A stretch of DNA of 64,000 nt from Algibacillus agarilyticus (lineage in GTDB: Bacteria > Pseudomonadota > Gammaproteobacteria > Enterobacterales > Alteromonadaceae). The stretch is from the NCBI RefSeq assembly GCF_003286125.1, contig NZ_QMED01000001.1, forward strand, positions 391,183 to 455,182. Direction: 5' to 3'. Of the stretch, positions 37,122-46,372 are shown in pieces (the first letter of the stretch is position 1; each line of letters starts with the position of its first letter). Under the pieces are notes generated by a model. It saw only the letters and a program-made list of their open reading frames with translations. It was not told the DNA's origin and searched no databases. The position numbers and the translations under genes were made by a program.

Positions 37122-38066
37122 TTACTCTATCCAGCTTTCAAGTATGGGTTTAAAAGGGGCAACCGCTTTTTCACCTATCTCAATTAGTTCTGCCGCTCGA
37201 TTAAACTCTAAAATGCCGATGTGCGCTAGATTAGGTTGAATTAAAACTTCAGGCGGCTCTCCAGCTAATCTCGCTCGAGTTAACCTATCTTGCATAATAT
37301 CAATTGAGCCTGCAACAACGCCCCATACATTAGGAGCAGATAAATCATGTTGCGTTTTACGTGTACGGTTCGCAAACCAATTTTTACCCGAGCCTAATAA
37401 ATTAGAAAACGCGGTATGCCGATCTTTCATTTCAGGGTCAACCTCGGCGGCCATTTGTGTTTGTAACACTTGCTCAAGTGGTGATTTACCATCAGGCCGC
37501 ATTTTTTTAATACCACTATTCACGTTAACCGCAATAATATGAGTTGCACCCATTGCACGGCATAAAGAAACAGGAACGGGGTTAACAACGGCACCGTCAA
37601 TCAACCAATGGTCATCCAACAAATAAGGCGCTAGCACACCTGGCATTGCACATGAGGCACGTACGGCATCAACTAACCTACCCGATTGCAACCAATGTTC
37701 TCGTCCGGTGTAAAGTTCAGTCGCCAGTGTCGCAAAAGGAATATCACAATCTTGTATATTAAGATCACCAATCATTTGTTGGAAATGGCTAAAGACTTTT
37801 TCACCTGCAACTAATCCACCGCGGTTAACACCCCAATCTAATAACTTAACAATTCGCCAAGAGTCCATAGACGTCGCCCATTGCGATATCTCGTCAAATT
37901 TTCCCGCGGCAAGCGCACCTCCAACCAAAGATCCCATCGAACAACCCACAATCACATCAGGTTTGACCCCCATTTCATGTAGAGCATTGATAATTCCGAT
38001 GTGAGTCCAGCCTTTAGCAGCCCCACTTCCTAAAACTAAACCAATTTTTTTTGTTTTATTTGTCAT
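37122..38066 (-). CDS. rssA: Patatin-like phospholipase (RssA family)
   Basis: A 314-residue cytosolic serine esterase of the bacterial patatin family. The oxyanion motif is GSGAAKGWTHIG, the nucleophile elbow GCSMGS and the catalytic Asp is in DGAVVNPVPVSL (DG[A/G] motif), so the Ser-Asp dyad is intact. Length matches E. coli RssA (301). The substrate is not deducible from sequence. Stands alone, divergent from the EAL-HDOD gene. Confidence 0.88.
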   Translation of the reverse strand: MTNKTKKIGLVLGSGAAKGWTHIGIINALHEMGVKPDVIVGCSMGSLVGGALAAGKFDEISQWATSMDSWRIVKLLDWGVNRGGLVAGEKVFSHFQQMIGDLNIQDCDIPFATLATELYTGREHWLQSGRLVDAVRASCAMPGVLAPYLLDDHWLIDGAVVNPVPVSLCRAMGATHIIAVNVNSGIKKMRPDGKSPLEQVLQTQMAAEVDPEMKDRHTAFSNLLGSGKNWFANRTRKTQHDLSAPNVWGVVAGSIDIMQDRLTRARLAGEPPEVLIQPNLAHIGILEFNRAAELIEIGEKAVAPFKPILESWIE

Positions 38067-38197
38067 AACTTACTAAGCTTGTATTAACAATTACGCTATG
38101 TTTTTACATATCTTTTGTGTATCTTACAATAAATGATGTTTCGTAAACTTAGATTTACGGTATTTTTTACAACGATGTAACAAGGTCAGGTCTATTA

Positions 38198-39415
38198 ATG
38201 TTTTTTTACGCCGCTCGGCAGCCTATATTTGATCAAAATAAGCAATTATATGCCTATGAATTGCTATTTCGTGACAGCCTAGAGAATGTATTCCCGAATG
38301 TAGATGGTGATCTAGCGACTTCAAAAATAATAGAAGCCAGTCAATTCAACCTTGGGTTAGAAGATTTCACCGGCCAATACCCTGCTTTTATTAATTTCTC
38401 ACAGGAATTACTACTCAAAAACTTTCCGTTGTTATTACCTAAAGAACAGGTTGTTATCGAAATATTAGAAACAGCCAGGCCCACTAAAAGCTTATTAAGA
38501 GCGGTGCAAGATCTAAAAGAAAAAGGCTACACAATTGCCCTAGACGATTATGAACACGAATCGGTTTGGTTACATTTTTTTCCATATATCGATATCATTA
38601 AAATCGACTTTAGAGCCTGCACTAAAGAACAAATGCTAACCACATTTAAAGCCGCATCAAAATACTCAATCGAGATGCTCGCCGAAAAAGTAGAAACGTA
38701 TGAAGAATACAACGACGCCATCGAAATGGGCTTTACCCTTTTCCAAGGGTACTTTTTCAGTGAACCTGAAGTCATGCAAAGTAAAGCGCTCGCACCTTCA
38801 CAGATGAGCTTAGCTGAACTACTTTACGAGTCATCTAAATCTGAAATGGAACTAGATGGAATTATTACTATTTTTGAGCGAGATGTAACGCTCTCTTATA
38901 AACTACTCAGATATGCAAACTCAGCCATATTTAAACGCAGTAAAGAAATATCAACTATTCGACAAGCTTTAGTTGTATTAGGGCAAGAAGAGCTCAAACG
39001 ATTTTTAGCGTTATTATTTACCGCTCAAGTAAACTCAAATAAACCGGCTGAATTAATTCGCCTTTCAATGTGCCGTGCTAATTTTTGTGACGCTATTGCT
39101 AAATCGCATAGCCAACTACTTGATCCATCAACCGGATTTTTAGCCGGCATGTTATCTTTAATGGACGCAATATTAGATGAGCCCATGGATAGCGTGATGA
39201 CAAAGCTGCCACTGGCTCAAGATATAAAAGACGCCTTAGTAGATCGTACTGGCTTATTAGCAGAATATATCGATTTAATTTGTCATTATGAAAAAGCAGA
39301 ATGGGTTGAAGCTAATGAAATTGTTGAAAAATTAAAGCTTGATGCCAAGAAGATCCCCGATTTTTATCATCAATCAGTACAATGGGCAAACGAACATATG
39401 AGCGAATTACAGTAA
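38198..39415 (+). CDS. EAL-HDOD domain signalling protein (YuxH/CdgJ type)
   Basis: A 405-residue protein. The N-terminal half is an EAL domain fold, but the signature is AYELLFRD in place of E-A-L, and the metal-binding segments are changed (INFSQELL, ALDDYEHES, IIKIDFRA), so c-di-GMP hydrolysis is unlikely. The C-terminal half is HDOD-like (TLSYKLLRYANSAIFKRSKEISTIRQALVVLGQEELKRFLALLF). Homologues such as Vibrio CdgJ regulate motility through c-di-GMP-related pathways without being clear phosphodiesterases. Followed by strong hairpins. Confidence 0.88.
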   Translation: MFFYAARQPIFDQNKQLYAYELLFRDSLENVFPNVDGDLATSKIIEASQFNLGLEDFTGQYPAFINFSQELLLKNFPLLLPKEQVVIEILETARPTKSLLRAVQDLKEKGYTIALDDYEHESVWLHFFPYIDIIKIDFRACTKEQMLTTFKAASKYSIEMLAEKVETYEEYNDAIEMGFTLFQGYFFSEPEVMQSKALAPSQMSLAELLYESSKSEMELDGIITIFERDVTLSYKLLRYANSAIFKRSKEISTIRQALVVLGQEELKRFLALLFTAQVNSNKPAELIRLSMCRANFCDAIAKSHSQLLDPSTGFLAGMLSLMDAILDEPMDSVMTKLPLAQDIKDALVDRTGLLAEYIDLICHYEKAEWVEANEIVEKLKLDAKKIPDFYHQSVQWANEHMSELQ

Positions 39416-39424
39416 CTCTAAAGT

Positions 39425-39453
39425 TACGATTAAAGGCTCTAAACCTTTAATCG
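39425..39453 (+). terminator. Hairpin directly after the EAL-HDOD gene
   Basis: Eleven-bp stem ACGATTAAAGG/CCTTTAATCGT with 7-nt loop. No T run follows, so it may stabilise the 3' end or act with the next terminator. Confidence 0.5.
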
Positions 39454-39520
39454 TATGCACCCTTAGACTTTATAAATCACTCTCTAAACATAAAAAAGTG
39501 GGAGGGGTTTAAAATAATAA

Positions 39521-39558
39521 AAACCGATAATCATTCCTGAATATCGGTTTTTTTTATG
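39521..39558 (+). terminator. Bidirectional terminator between convergent EAL-HDOD and pullulanase genes
   Basis: AAAACCGATA/TATCGGTTTT stem followed by TTTT on the plus strand and by TTTTTATTATTTT on the minus strand, so it can serve both converging genes. Confidence 0.8.
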
Positions 39559-39692
39559 TTTAATATTAATTTTTGTTACTTGGCTTATTGTGCAAATTCC
39601 AGTTTCGCCTTTTGCTATTTTTGCTTATTTAAAGCCAATATACTTAAACAATCTGCACTCTGGATAACAAATCGGCACATGCGTTGAAACAC

Positions 39693-42497
39693 CTACATCA
39701 CAAATACGGCCGTCGTTAATGCCGGTACAGAGACGTGCTGACCATTCACTTGATGCTTTTCAATTAAACGCTTATCAACCCCTTGCTGCTGAATCGGATG
39801 CAACCGATAACCAGAGTTACCCACATCGACCGTTTTACGTTCTGCACTATTATTAAAAATAACAACGATTTTTTCAAAATTAGCATCCAAATCAAGCGCA
39901 AAGTCACTATCATCCAACTGCATCGCGATCACGCCAATTTGTTGCTCTGGCCCCGTATTTAAAAAACTAACTCGCTGGTTAATATCTTCTGCGGTGCGTA
40001 ATCTAAATAAAATAGAGCTCATGCGCACCGAAATATACTCAGCAAAAACATCTGAAGAATATTGAATTTGCGCCGGCGTAACGTGATCTCGGCCTTCATT
40101 TTTCTTTAATAACGTTGAGATCATTGGCCAATTATCTTTATCTTTCACAGCAGGCGGTAAACCTACGTCATAGTTGTTAGTTTGCTTACTAAAATCGACT
40201 GCATTAAACCAATCACCGTAATCGTAACTATCTCGCAAAAATGATTTTGAACGCAGTAACTCTTGCCCCATATGTAAAAATGGAATCCCTTGCGACATTA
40301 ATGGATACGAAATTGACAACAGCTGCATACGAACACGATCTTCACTCGAGACATGATAAGCAATCCGATATTGATTATTATCCCATAAACTCTGATTATC
40401 ATGCTTCGATACATAATTAATAGAATCAGCAGGGTCTAACGCATAACCCGTCGGCGCTCCGCCATAATTAATATCAGCCCCTGTTACACGTTTGCCCTCA
40501 GCATTTATTAACGGAAACGTAGCTAAATTAGCCGCCAACCCAACTCTAGCTTGATCCATTGATAAATAATATTCACTTTTAGAATCTACCGCTTTTGATA
40601 GATCATTTGGGATCGTATACAAGCCATTCGATATTCCTTGCCATTTACGCAACCAAACACCACCATCAAACGGTGCTCCACCTCGAATAGCATCACGCAT
40701 TCGGTCCGTAAACGTACCTATTTCAGAGCCAGCGAGCTGTAATTGTGCCGCTTGCTCAAATTGTTTATCGTTCGCAACTTCACCAAAGTTCCAACCTTCA
40801 CCATAAAAGTAGTTATCGGGATCAACAGCAAGCACTCGCTCACGAGCTGCTAGCATGGCACTCTTAGGCTGATGCCCCATTAAATCAAATCTAAAACCAT
40901 CAATTTTATACTCTCGGGCCCAAACTTCGAGTGAGTCAATCATGAGTTTAGCCATCATAGCGCGTTCAGTTGCCGTATTATCACAGCAGGTAGATTGCTC
41001 AATCGCACCTGAATCCGGATTTAAGCGGTAATAATAATTAGGCACTAATTTATCTAAAACAGATTTAGAATTTAATCCTGCTTGAAAAGTATGGTTGTAA
41101 ACCACATCCATGATCACTCTAAAACCCATACCATGAATACTTTGAACCATTTCTCTGAATTCAACGAGTCGGCTAATCCCGTCAGAATCAAGTGCGTATG
41201 AGCCTTCCGGTACCGTATAATGAAATGGGTCGTAGCCCCAGTTATAACCATCATGCTGACGAATATCTTCAATTACAGCTTGAGCATCTGTCCCCCGAAC
41301 ATCATAACGGGCTAATAATTTAGCCACCGATTGTTGCTTATTAACTTGAGGATCGTGACACACCGCTTGCTTAGGTACAATTGCACATAACTTGCTAACG
41401 GGATCAAGCAAATCAATCACTTGTTTTGGATCTTCATTAACCGACCCTATATCAAAAGTAGGTAATAAATGAATGTTATTTAAACCCGCTTTTTTAAGCA
41501 TTTTTAAATGCTTGATGCCATCACTATTTTGTTCAGAAAAGGCTTTATATTTACCTCGATAATCCACCGATGAAAGTGCCTTGTCGGATGCACTGAAATC
41601 ACGAATATGTAATTCATATAATAAATTATCTTCGGGGGCATCAATATCCGGTACGTGATGTTGCACCCAACCTGGCGGTTGAGTGTCAATGTCAGCTAAG
41701 TTGACTACCTGACTGTAAAGACTATTGGTCGATAAGCTTAATGAATAAGGATCGGTAGTAATTAAAGTTTCAATTTTTTGCGTTTCAGGATGCCAAACCG
41801 TAACACGATATTGATAAAAAGCCCGATTGAGGTTTTTACCCCCCACCGCTCGCCACACTCCCGATTTAGGATCTTCTTTCATCGGTAAACGCGAAGGTGA
41901 GTTAAGCGCTTGTTTATCTTTATCAAATAACAGCACTTCTACATGTTGTGCCGTGGGTGCCCATACCGCAAAAGAAACAGAATCAGCCAAAACCACAGCC
42001 CCTAAATCACTGACTTCATCAGCATCACTTTGCCCTGCAGTATATAAGTCGTCGATGACACCACCGGTTTGCAAACGAGATACCGCAATCACCTGGTTTT
42101 GCGCATTAGTTTGCACCAATAAAGCCGAACCTTTTAAAATCGCTTTAGCTTGTTCAGCCCGCAGATCTAATTTAAAAGCCTTAAAATCATTTAAATGCGT
42201 TAATGTATTTAAAAAAAGCGGTCTATCTTCAATTGATTCTAACCGAATAACCTTGTCGCCTTGATTGGCTGTTTTTAGTGAAGATAAGCTTAAAGCTTGT
42301 TCAGTATCATAAAACAAAGCAATGTGCTTGGTTTCCGCTTTAGGTTTTAACAAAACGAGCTCGCGTTGTAACCAATGGGCATCGGTTTTGATACTTAAAT
42401 CATCGGTAACAAAATGAGCAGTAAATAGGTTTGAGGTTGAGTTTTCACAAGCCGTTAATGGCGTGAGTAGCATTAACAAGATAGCAGCAAATCGCAT
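39693..42497 (-). CDS. Pullulanase-type alpha-1,6-glucosidase, lipoprotein (GH13)
   Basis: About 934 residues from ATG 42497, which has GGAG at 9-nt spacing and directly begins the lipoprotein signal MRFAAILLMLLTPLTAC. Order: N-terminal bacterial pullulanase-associated region (TDDLSIKTDAHWL..), a CBM48-type domain (DSVSFAVWAPTAQHVEVLLFD), a GH13 barrel with nucleophile Asp in DGFRFDLMG (~535), acid/base Glu in FYGEGWNFG (~565) and Asp of SKHDNQSLWD (~697), and a C-terminal DUF3372-like region. It debranches pullulan/glycogen-type alpha-glucans at the cell surface or periplasm. Convergent with the EAL-HDOD gene; no linked malto-oligosaccharide transporter. Confidence 0.93.
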   Translation of the reverse strand: MRFAAILLMLLTPLTACENSTSNLFTAHFVTDDLSIKTDAHWLQRELVLLKPKAETKHIALFYDTEQALSLSSLKTANQGDKVIRLESIEDRPLFLNTLTHLNDFKAFKLDLRAEQAKAILKGSALLVQTNAQNQVIAVSRLQTGGVIDDLYTAGQSDADEVSDLGAVVLADSVSFAVWAPTAQHVEVLLFDKDKQALNSPSRLPMKEDPKSGVWRAVGGKNLNRAFYQYRVTVWHPETQKIETLITTDPYSLSLSTNSLYSQVVNLADIDTQPPGWVQHHVPDIDAPEDNLLYELHIRDFSASDKALSSVDYRGKYKAFSEQNSDGIKHLKMLKKAGLNNIHLLPTFDIGSVNEDPKQVIDLLDPVSKLCAIVPKQAVCHDPQVNKQQSVAKLLARYDVRGTDAQAVIEDIRQHDGYNWGYDPFHYTVPEGSYALDSDGISRLVEFREMVQSIHGMGFRVIMDVVYNHTFQAGLNSKSVLDKLVPNYYYRLNPDSGAIEQSTCCDNTATERAMMAKLMIDSLEVWAREYKIDGFRFDLMGHQPKSAMLAARERVLAVDPDNYFYGEGWNFGEVANDKQFEQAAQLQLAGSEIGTFTDRMRDAIRGGAPFDGGVWLRKWQGISNGLYTIPNDLSKAVDSKSEYYLSMDQARVGLAANLATFPLINAEGKRVTGADINYGGAPTGYALDPADSINYVSKHDNQSLWDNNQYRIAYHVSSEDRVRMQLLSISYPLMSQGIPFLHMGQELLRSKSFLRDSYDYGDWFNAVDFSKQTNNYDVGLPPAVKDKDNWPMISTLLKKNEGRDHVTPAQIQYSSDVFAEYISVRMSSILFRLRTAEDINQRVSFLNTGPEQQIGVIAMQLDDSDFALDLDANFEKIVVIFNNSAERKTVDVGNSGYRLHPIQQQGVDKRLIEKHQVNGQHVSVPALTTAVFVM

Positions 42498-42787
42498 GCA
42501 ACTATGCTCCATAAAATAAATGAGATACCAGAGAATGGTAGATAATGGCAGGAAACGCAAAACACATACGTATGCATGCTGCAAAATTGTTAATAATAGT
42601 AATCACCGTTAATAAGTGATTAAAGTTAGCGTGGGAAAAGCGTGAAAAAAAAGCAAAAAATTGAGCTAAATTTTGACTCTAGCCGTTAATTTTTGTCCTT
42701 CCCTGTTAGCGGAACGGTTAGCGTAAACCGTTATTAACAACATAATGCTATCGCCTCCTGATTTGCATTGTACTTAATCATTAAAAT

Positions 42788-43243
42788 TTAGTACCAACAC
42801 GTTTGCGTTACATCAACTCCGGTGTGCGTTTTTGCCGATTTTTCACCTAACGAAGTTAATTGAATTTTATAACACGCATCATCATGTTTTTGCGCATGAA
42901 CAGCCGTTGCGTATAAATTAAAAGACCGCTGCAAATCATCAGATTCAATGCTAATGGTATAAAACCCATTATTTAACACATAACTATTTTCGATTTTAGT
43001 ATCTGCACCAAAAACACTTTTTAACTTCAGCGTATATTGATAATGCTCGCTGTAATACTCTTGTTGTAAATTGGCTAACCGCGTTAGCTCTCTTAACGCA
43101 TCCGTACGATAAACCTGTAACCAATAATGTTGATAAGAGGGTATAGCCAACGTTAATAATATAGACAGAATTGCACATGAAACGAGTAATTCAACCAACG
43201 TAAAACCCGTTGGTTTTATTCTATTTTTAAATATTTTCATCAC
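42788..43243 (-). CDS. pilE: Type IV pilin PilE (minor pilin type)
   Basis: A 151-residue prepilin with a short basic leader and the class III site before FTLVELLVSCAIL (Glu at +5). The following segment has the PilE-like layout AIPSYQHYWLQVYRTDALRELTRLANLQQEYYSEHYQYT, and the C-terminus holds two Cys (ACYKIQLTS, VTQTCWY) that probably form the disulfide D-loop. Last gene of the pilV-W-X-E operon, overlapping pilX by 4 nt. Confidence 0.85.
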   Translation of the reverse strand: MMKIFKNRIKPTGFTLVELLVSCAILSILLTLAIPSYQHYWLQVYRTDALRELTRLANLQQEYYSEHYQYTLKLKSVFGADTKIENSYVLNNGFYTISIESDDLQRSFNLYATAVHAQKHDDACYKIQLTSLGEKSAKTHTGVDVTQTCWY

Positions 43244-43665
43244 GGTAAATACTTAATGCTGATTTGAGCATGAGATTGTGATTGCAGATTATTTAATTGA
43301 GTTTCGACCATCATATTATACTGAGCACAGGCAACCTGAGTATCATTTGCATATTTTGTATGCGGGCAATGAGAAGGCGAATCTGAGATAGGATCTAAAT
43401 ACGATTGGCTATTAGACTGCTTAAGGTTAATGACATCAATCGGTTTTAATTGCATTATTAAACGACTGTATTCGTTAGTTTGTACTTCAATAATACTTTC
43501 ATTAATTGCGCCATGTGAGACCGAGACGAGTTGAGCTTGCTTAGCAAAAGCGGTCGCAATTTTATTATCCAACACCGTATTTTGCATCAACGTAACCGAA
43601 AGCGTAGTCAGCACAAGCATCAACACCAAAGCTAAAACTAAAGCAGCTCCTTTTGTATTTTTCAT
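43240..43665 (-). CDS. pilX: Type IV pilus minor pilin PilX-like
   Basis: A 141-residue protein starting MKNTKGAALVLALVLMLVLTTLSVT. The PilX-type N-terminus has the Gly-Ala-Ala cleavage region and a hydrophobic helix, and lacks the +5 Glu of other pilins, as in PilX/GspK-like proteins. A PilX-like segment LDNKIATAFAKQAQLVSVSHGAINE follows. Only 141 residues, shorter than many PilX proteins. It lies between pilW and pilE with overlaps or a few nt spacing; a pilY1 gene that normally follows is absent. Confidence 0.78.
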   Translation of the reverse strand: MKNTKGAALVLALVLMLVLTTLSVTLMQNTVLDNKIATAFAKQAQLVSVSHGAINESIIEVQTNEYSRLIMQLKPIDVINLKQSNSQSYLDPISDSPSHCPHTKYANDTQVACAQYNMMVETQLNNLQSQSHAQISIKYLP

Positions 43666-43668
43666 TCA

Positions 43669-44778
43669 TCATCCTTGATGGTTAATAATATTCACCGTTT
43701 TAGTCAGTAATAAACGACGATAAGCATTTGCTAAAAAGCTACCCGCTTTAAAACGTATTACTTTGCTGCCCAAGTCATAAGATAAATGAACCGAGTCTCC
43801 GATTCTGGGTTCCGCTAAAATCGTACGCGCCAAGACAAAAATTTTAATGGCTTTTATACGGCTGTTTGCATTTTGCCAATCATTCCAAGTTAGGTTTTCC
43901 GCTTTATAAAAGCTATTAATATTGCCATCCGCATCACTATCAATGCCATACAAAAAACCAATATGTTCGATACCTTCAACTAAAGGCTGCGCTTTTAACA
44001 TCCCCTTAGCACGTGACGATTTCTCCGCTTTATATAAATACTTACGTTTAAGTACCGGAATTACCACATCACGATTTTCAGCATACGGTAGATGTTCATT
44101 TTCAACGTAATAAACATAATGTTGATATTCACCGATGCGCCCATTTATTTGAGTATCATCATAAAATAAAGGTATTGTATCGTTACCCGCAAAAATAATA
44201 GCCTCATTGCTTTTTGCTAACATGTAAAACCGACTCGGCATTAATTGCTTTTGAACCGCAAACGATGCAGACCAATGATGGGCTATCATGCGTTTAATTT
44301 GAATCACATCACTTTGAGGTTTCGCTTTTTTAATACAGTTATTCAGCAATTTATCTCCGCGCTTTTTTTCAGCCCCCCAAACCGTGATAAATCCATTTTC
44401 ACTTGCTGAGTTAACAAAAGTTCCATGAGGATTAACAAGGTGAGGTAAACGAATACAATCATTTTTAACGGCTTTCATCGCCACTTTATGATTGCCATTT
44501 AAAGCACTTAACAAACGAACCGGTTTTCCGCCAGCGGTCGCCTGTAAATTCAGGTCATGCCCCGTATAAGGCCCCCAATACCCGATCATTTGAATATCTT
44601 GACTTAAAAAATTCAGTGCTAACTGCGCATTTTCTTGCAGCTCGGCACGTTGGGTTGTTTCGTTGATCGTTTCATCCGAAACAATCAACACATTAATAAT
44701 GCCAATAAACACTAAACTAGAAATAACTAAACTGACTAACAATTCAGTTAAAGTAAACCCACGAAAATAGCGCATCAA
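43669..44778 (-). CDS. pilW: Type IV pilus minor pilin PilW
   Basis: A 369-residue protein with prepilin leader MRYFRG, then FTLTELLVSLVISSLVFIGIINV and ELQENAQLALNFLSQDIQMIGYWG, the hallmark of PilW. The large C-terminal part contains Cys residues and a variable domain. It overlaps the pilV stop by 4 nt. Together with PilV and PilX it forms the priming complex at the pilus tip. Confidence 0.88.
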   Translation of the reverse strand: MMRYFRGFTLTELLVSLVISSLVFIGIINVLIVSDETINETTQRAELQENAQLALNFLSQDIQMIGYWGPYTGHDLNLQATAGGKPVRLLSALNGNHKVAMKAVKNDCIRLPHLVNPHGTFVNSASENGFITVWGAEKKRGDKLLNNCIKKAKPQSDVIQIKRMIAHHWSASFAVQKQLMPSRFYMLAKSNEAIIFAGNDTIPLFYDDTQINGRIGEYQHYVYYVENEHLPYAENRDVVIPVLKRKYLYKAEKSSRAKGMLKAQPLVEGIEHIGFLYGIDSDADGNINSFYKAENLTWNDWQNANSRIKAIKIFVLARTILAEPRIGDSVHLSYDLGSKVIRFKAGSFLANAYRRLLLTKTVNIINHQG

Positions 44779-45308
44779 GATAAGCTTAAATAAGAACGAA
44801 TCGCGACATGCCGACGATAAGGCAAATCAACATCAACTAAGTCACAAGCCTTAACATCTTGAACTGCAGAATTCATTTTAAAACTGCCACGCCAACTCAC
44901 AACAATGGTGACTAACGCATTTGATTTAATGTGAATACAAGCTCTGGGCAAAGCGAGCCCGGTTGCACGACCAAACTCACCTTGGCCAAGCAACAAATTA
45001 TTCCATAACGCTTTATCATAAGCGGTCATTTGATCAGCGCTACAATTTTCATTTACACAAGAGTAAGTCACAGGCATGGCTTGTAAGCCATAATCGACGG
45101 CTTGATAATTATAACGTTGTGTAACATTGAGCTGTATGCGAGCAAGCATGTCTTGAGCTAACTGCATCGCAATCACGCGTTGAGTGGCATCTAAACTTTG
45201 TTGTTTAGCCGTTGCTTGTAACGAAATAGTGCTGATTAAACCAACAGCCGTTAGCATCAGCGCAATAAGCAATTCGATCAGTGAATATCCTTTCACATTT
45301 ACATCCAT
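44775..45308 (-). CDS. pilV: Type IV pilus minor pilin PilV
   Basis: A 177-residue prepilin, leader MDVNVKG then YSLIELLIALMLTAVGLISTISLQ, followed by QQSLDATQRVIAMQLAQDMLARIQLN, a standard PilV pattern. The C-terminal segment includes CIHIKSNALVTIVVSWRG with the W-R/G pair common in PilV. First gene of the operon; divergent from the FimT/FimU-like gene across a ~250-bp spacer that should contain both promoters. Confidence 0.86.
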   Translation of the reverse strand: MDVNVKGYSLIELLIALMLTAVGLISTISLQATAKQQSLDATQRVIAMQLAQDMLARIQLNVTQRYNYQAVDYGLQAMPVTYSCVNENCSADQMTAYDKALWNNLLLGQGEFGRATGLALPRACIHIKSNALVTIVVSWRGSFKMNSAVQDVKACDLVDVDLPYRRHVAIRSYLSLS

Positions 45309-45558
45309 TCATTCATCCGTTGAAAGTAAGATCAACTCTAGACAGTAATTAGCACTTTATCCACTTACAATAAAAAATATTATTTAGACTCGATAACACT
45401 TTAAGATTTTAGTTTATTTAATTGGTTGTTTTTTAGACTATTTCACTTTCTAAAATCACTAAGCTGAACCATACTTAAAATATCTTATTTATTAGATATT
45501 CAAGTCACTTCAAGGTAAATAATGAAGTGACAATGGCATAACCTATGGAGTTCAATTA

Positions 45559-46119
45559 ATGAAATTTCGCAGTTTAGGTTTTAGCTTAATCGAGCTAATG
45601 GTAACACTCGCTATTATGGGGATCGCTATCACGTTAGCTTTACCCTCTTTAAGCGCGACATTCACACAAAGTTCAGTCAATTCAGGCACCCGAGCACTCA
45701 GTAAAGATCTTATTTATGCACGCGGCATGGCGATTAGCAATCAATTACCCGTAGTGGTTTGTCACCTATCGGGCACCACTTGTAGTGATGACAATTGGAA
45801 AGAAGGTTACACCATTTTTTTAGACAACAATGGTGATGGCGAATACGACTCGGCTACTGAAAGCAAACTACGCATTAATGAAGATTTTACTTACGGAACT
45901 CTTAGCATCAGCAACGGTGCAAACGAAGTTGTTTTTAATGCCGCAGGGCAAGTTAACACCAGTGTTATTTTTACTTACTGCCCTAACATTGAAAAAACCT
46001 ATGCAAGAGGTGTGGTTATAAACCAAATGGGCCGCGCAAAAATGACACAAGATTATGATGGTGATAGTTTAGATGAAAGCAGCCCCTCTAATAATGATTC
46101 ACACTTAACCTGCACTTAA
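45559..46119 (+). CDS. FimT/FimU (GspH-like) minor pilin
   Basis: A 186-residue prepilin with leader MKFRSLG before FSLIELMVTLAIMGIAITLALPSL, then GTRALSKDLIYARGMAISNQLPVVVCHL...C and WKEGYTIFLDNNGDGEYD, the GspH/FimT pattern with a Ca-site-like Asp loop. A second Asp-rich C-terminal piece (DYDGDSLDESS) resembles that of the isolated copy at 15649-16227. It is divergent from pilV, whereas fimT/U is normally the first gene of the same operon, so the cluster appears rearranged. Confidence 0.85.
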   Translation: MKFRSLGFSLIELMVTLAIMGIAITLALPSLSATFTQSSVNSGTRALSKDLIYARGMAISNQLPVVVCHLSGTTCSDDNWKEGYTIFLDNNGDGEYDSATESKLRINEDFTYGTLSISNGANEVVFNAAGQVNTSVIFTYCPNIEKTYARGVVINQMGRAKMTQDYDGDSLDESSPSNNDSHLTCT

Positions 46120-46372
46120 CCTGAATCAGCCTCTTTTTTCCCTCTACTCCCTAATGACTGCAACGTGTTTATGCAACTTGTTGCAGTCATTTAGGCACGG
46201 CTAGTCAGCCATTAATACTGAAGTGTATTAACCGTAATGATAAATTATTACCACCAAGTATAAAGTCTCGTAGATAATGACTAAAAAGGTGTGATAGATT
46301 AACCCATGTTTTATTCATGAATGCCCTAATCAATAGGGATAAATCACAACAAGCAAAGTAGAACAACAATCA

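Noticed and set aside
39693-42497. Considered a glycogen or starch utilisation locus with the LacI gene as regulator
   Set aside because: The pilin cluster lies between the two genes, and no transporter or other alpha-glucan enzyme is adjacent; a regulatory link is unsupported.
42712-42731. Perfect 7-bp inverted repeat (AACGGTT/AACCGTT) downstream of pilE, considered a terminator
   Set aside because: No uridine run follows on either strand and the stem is short.
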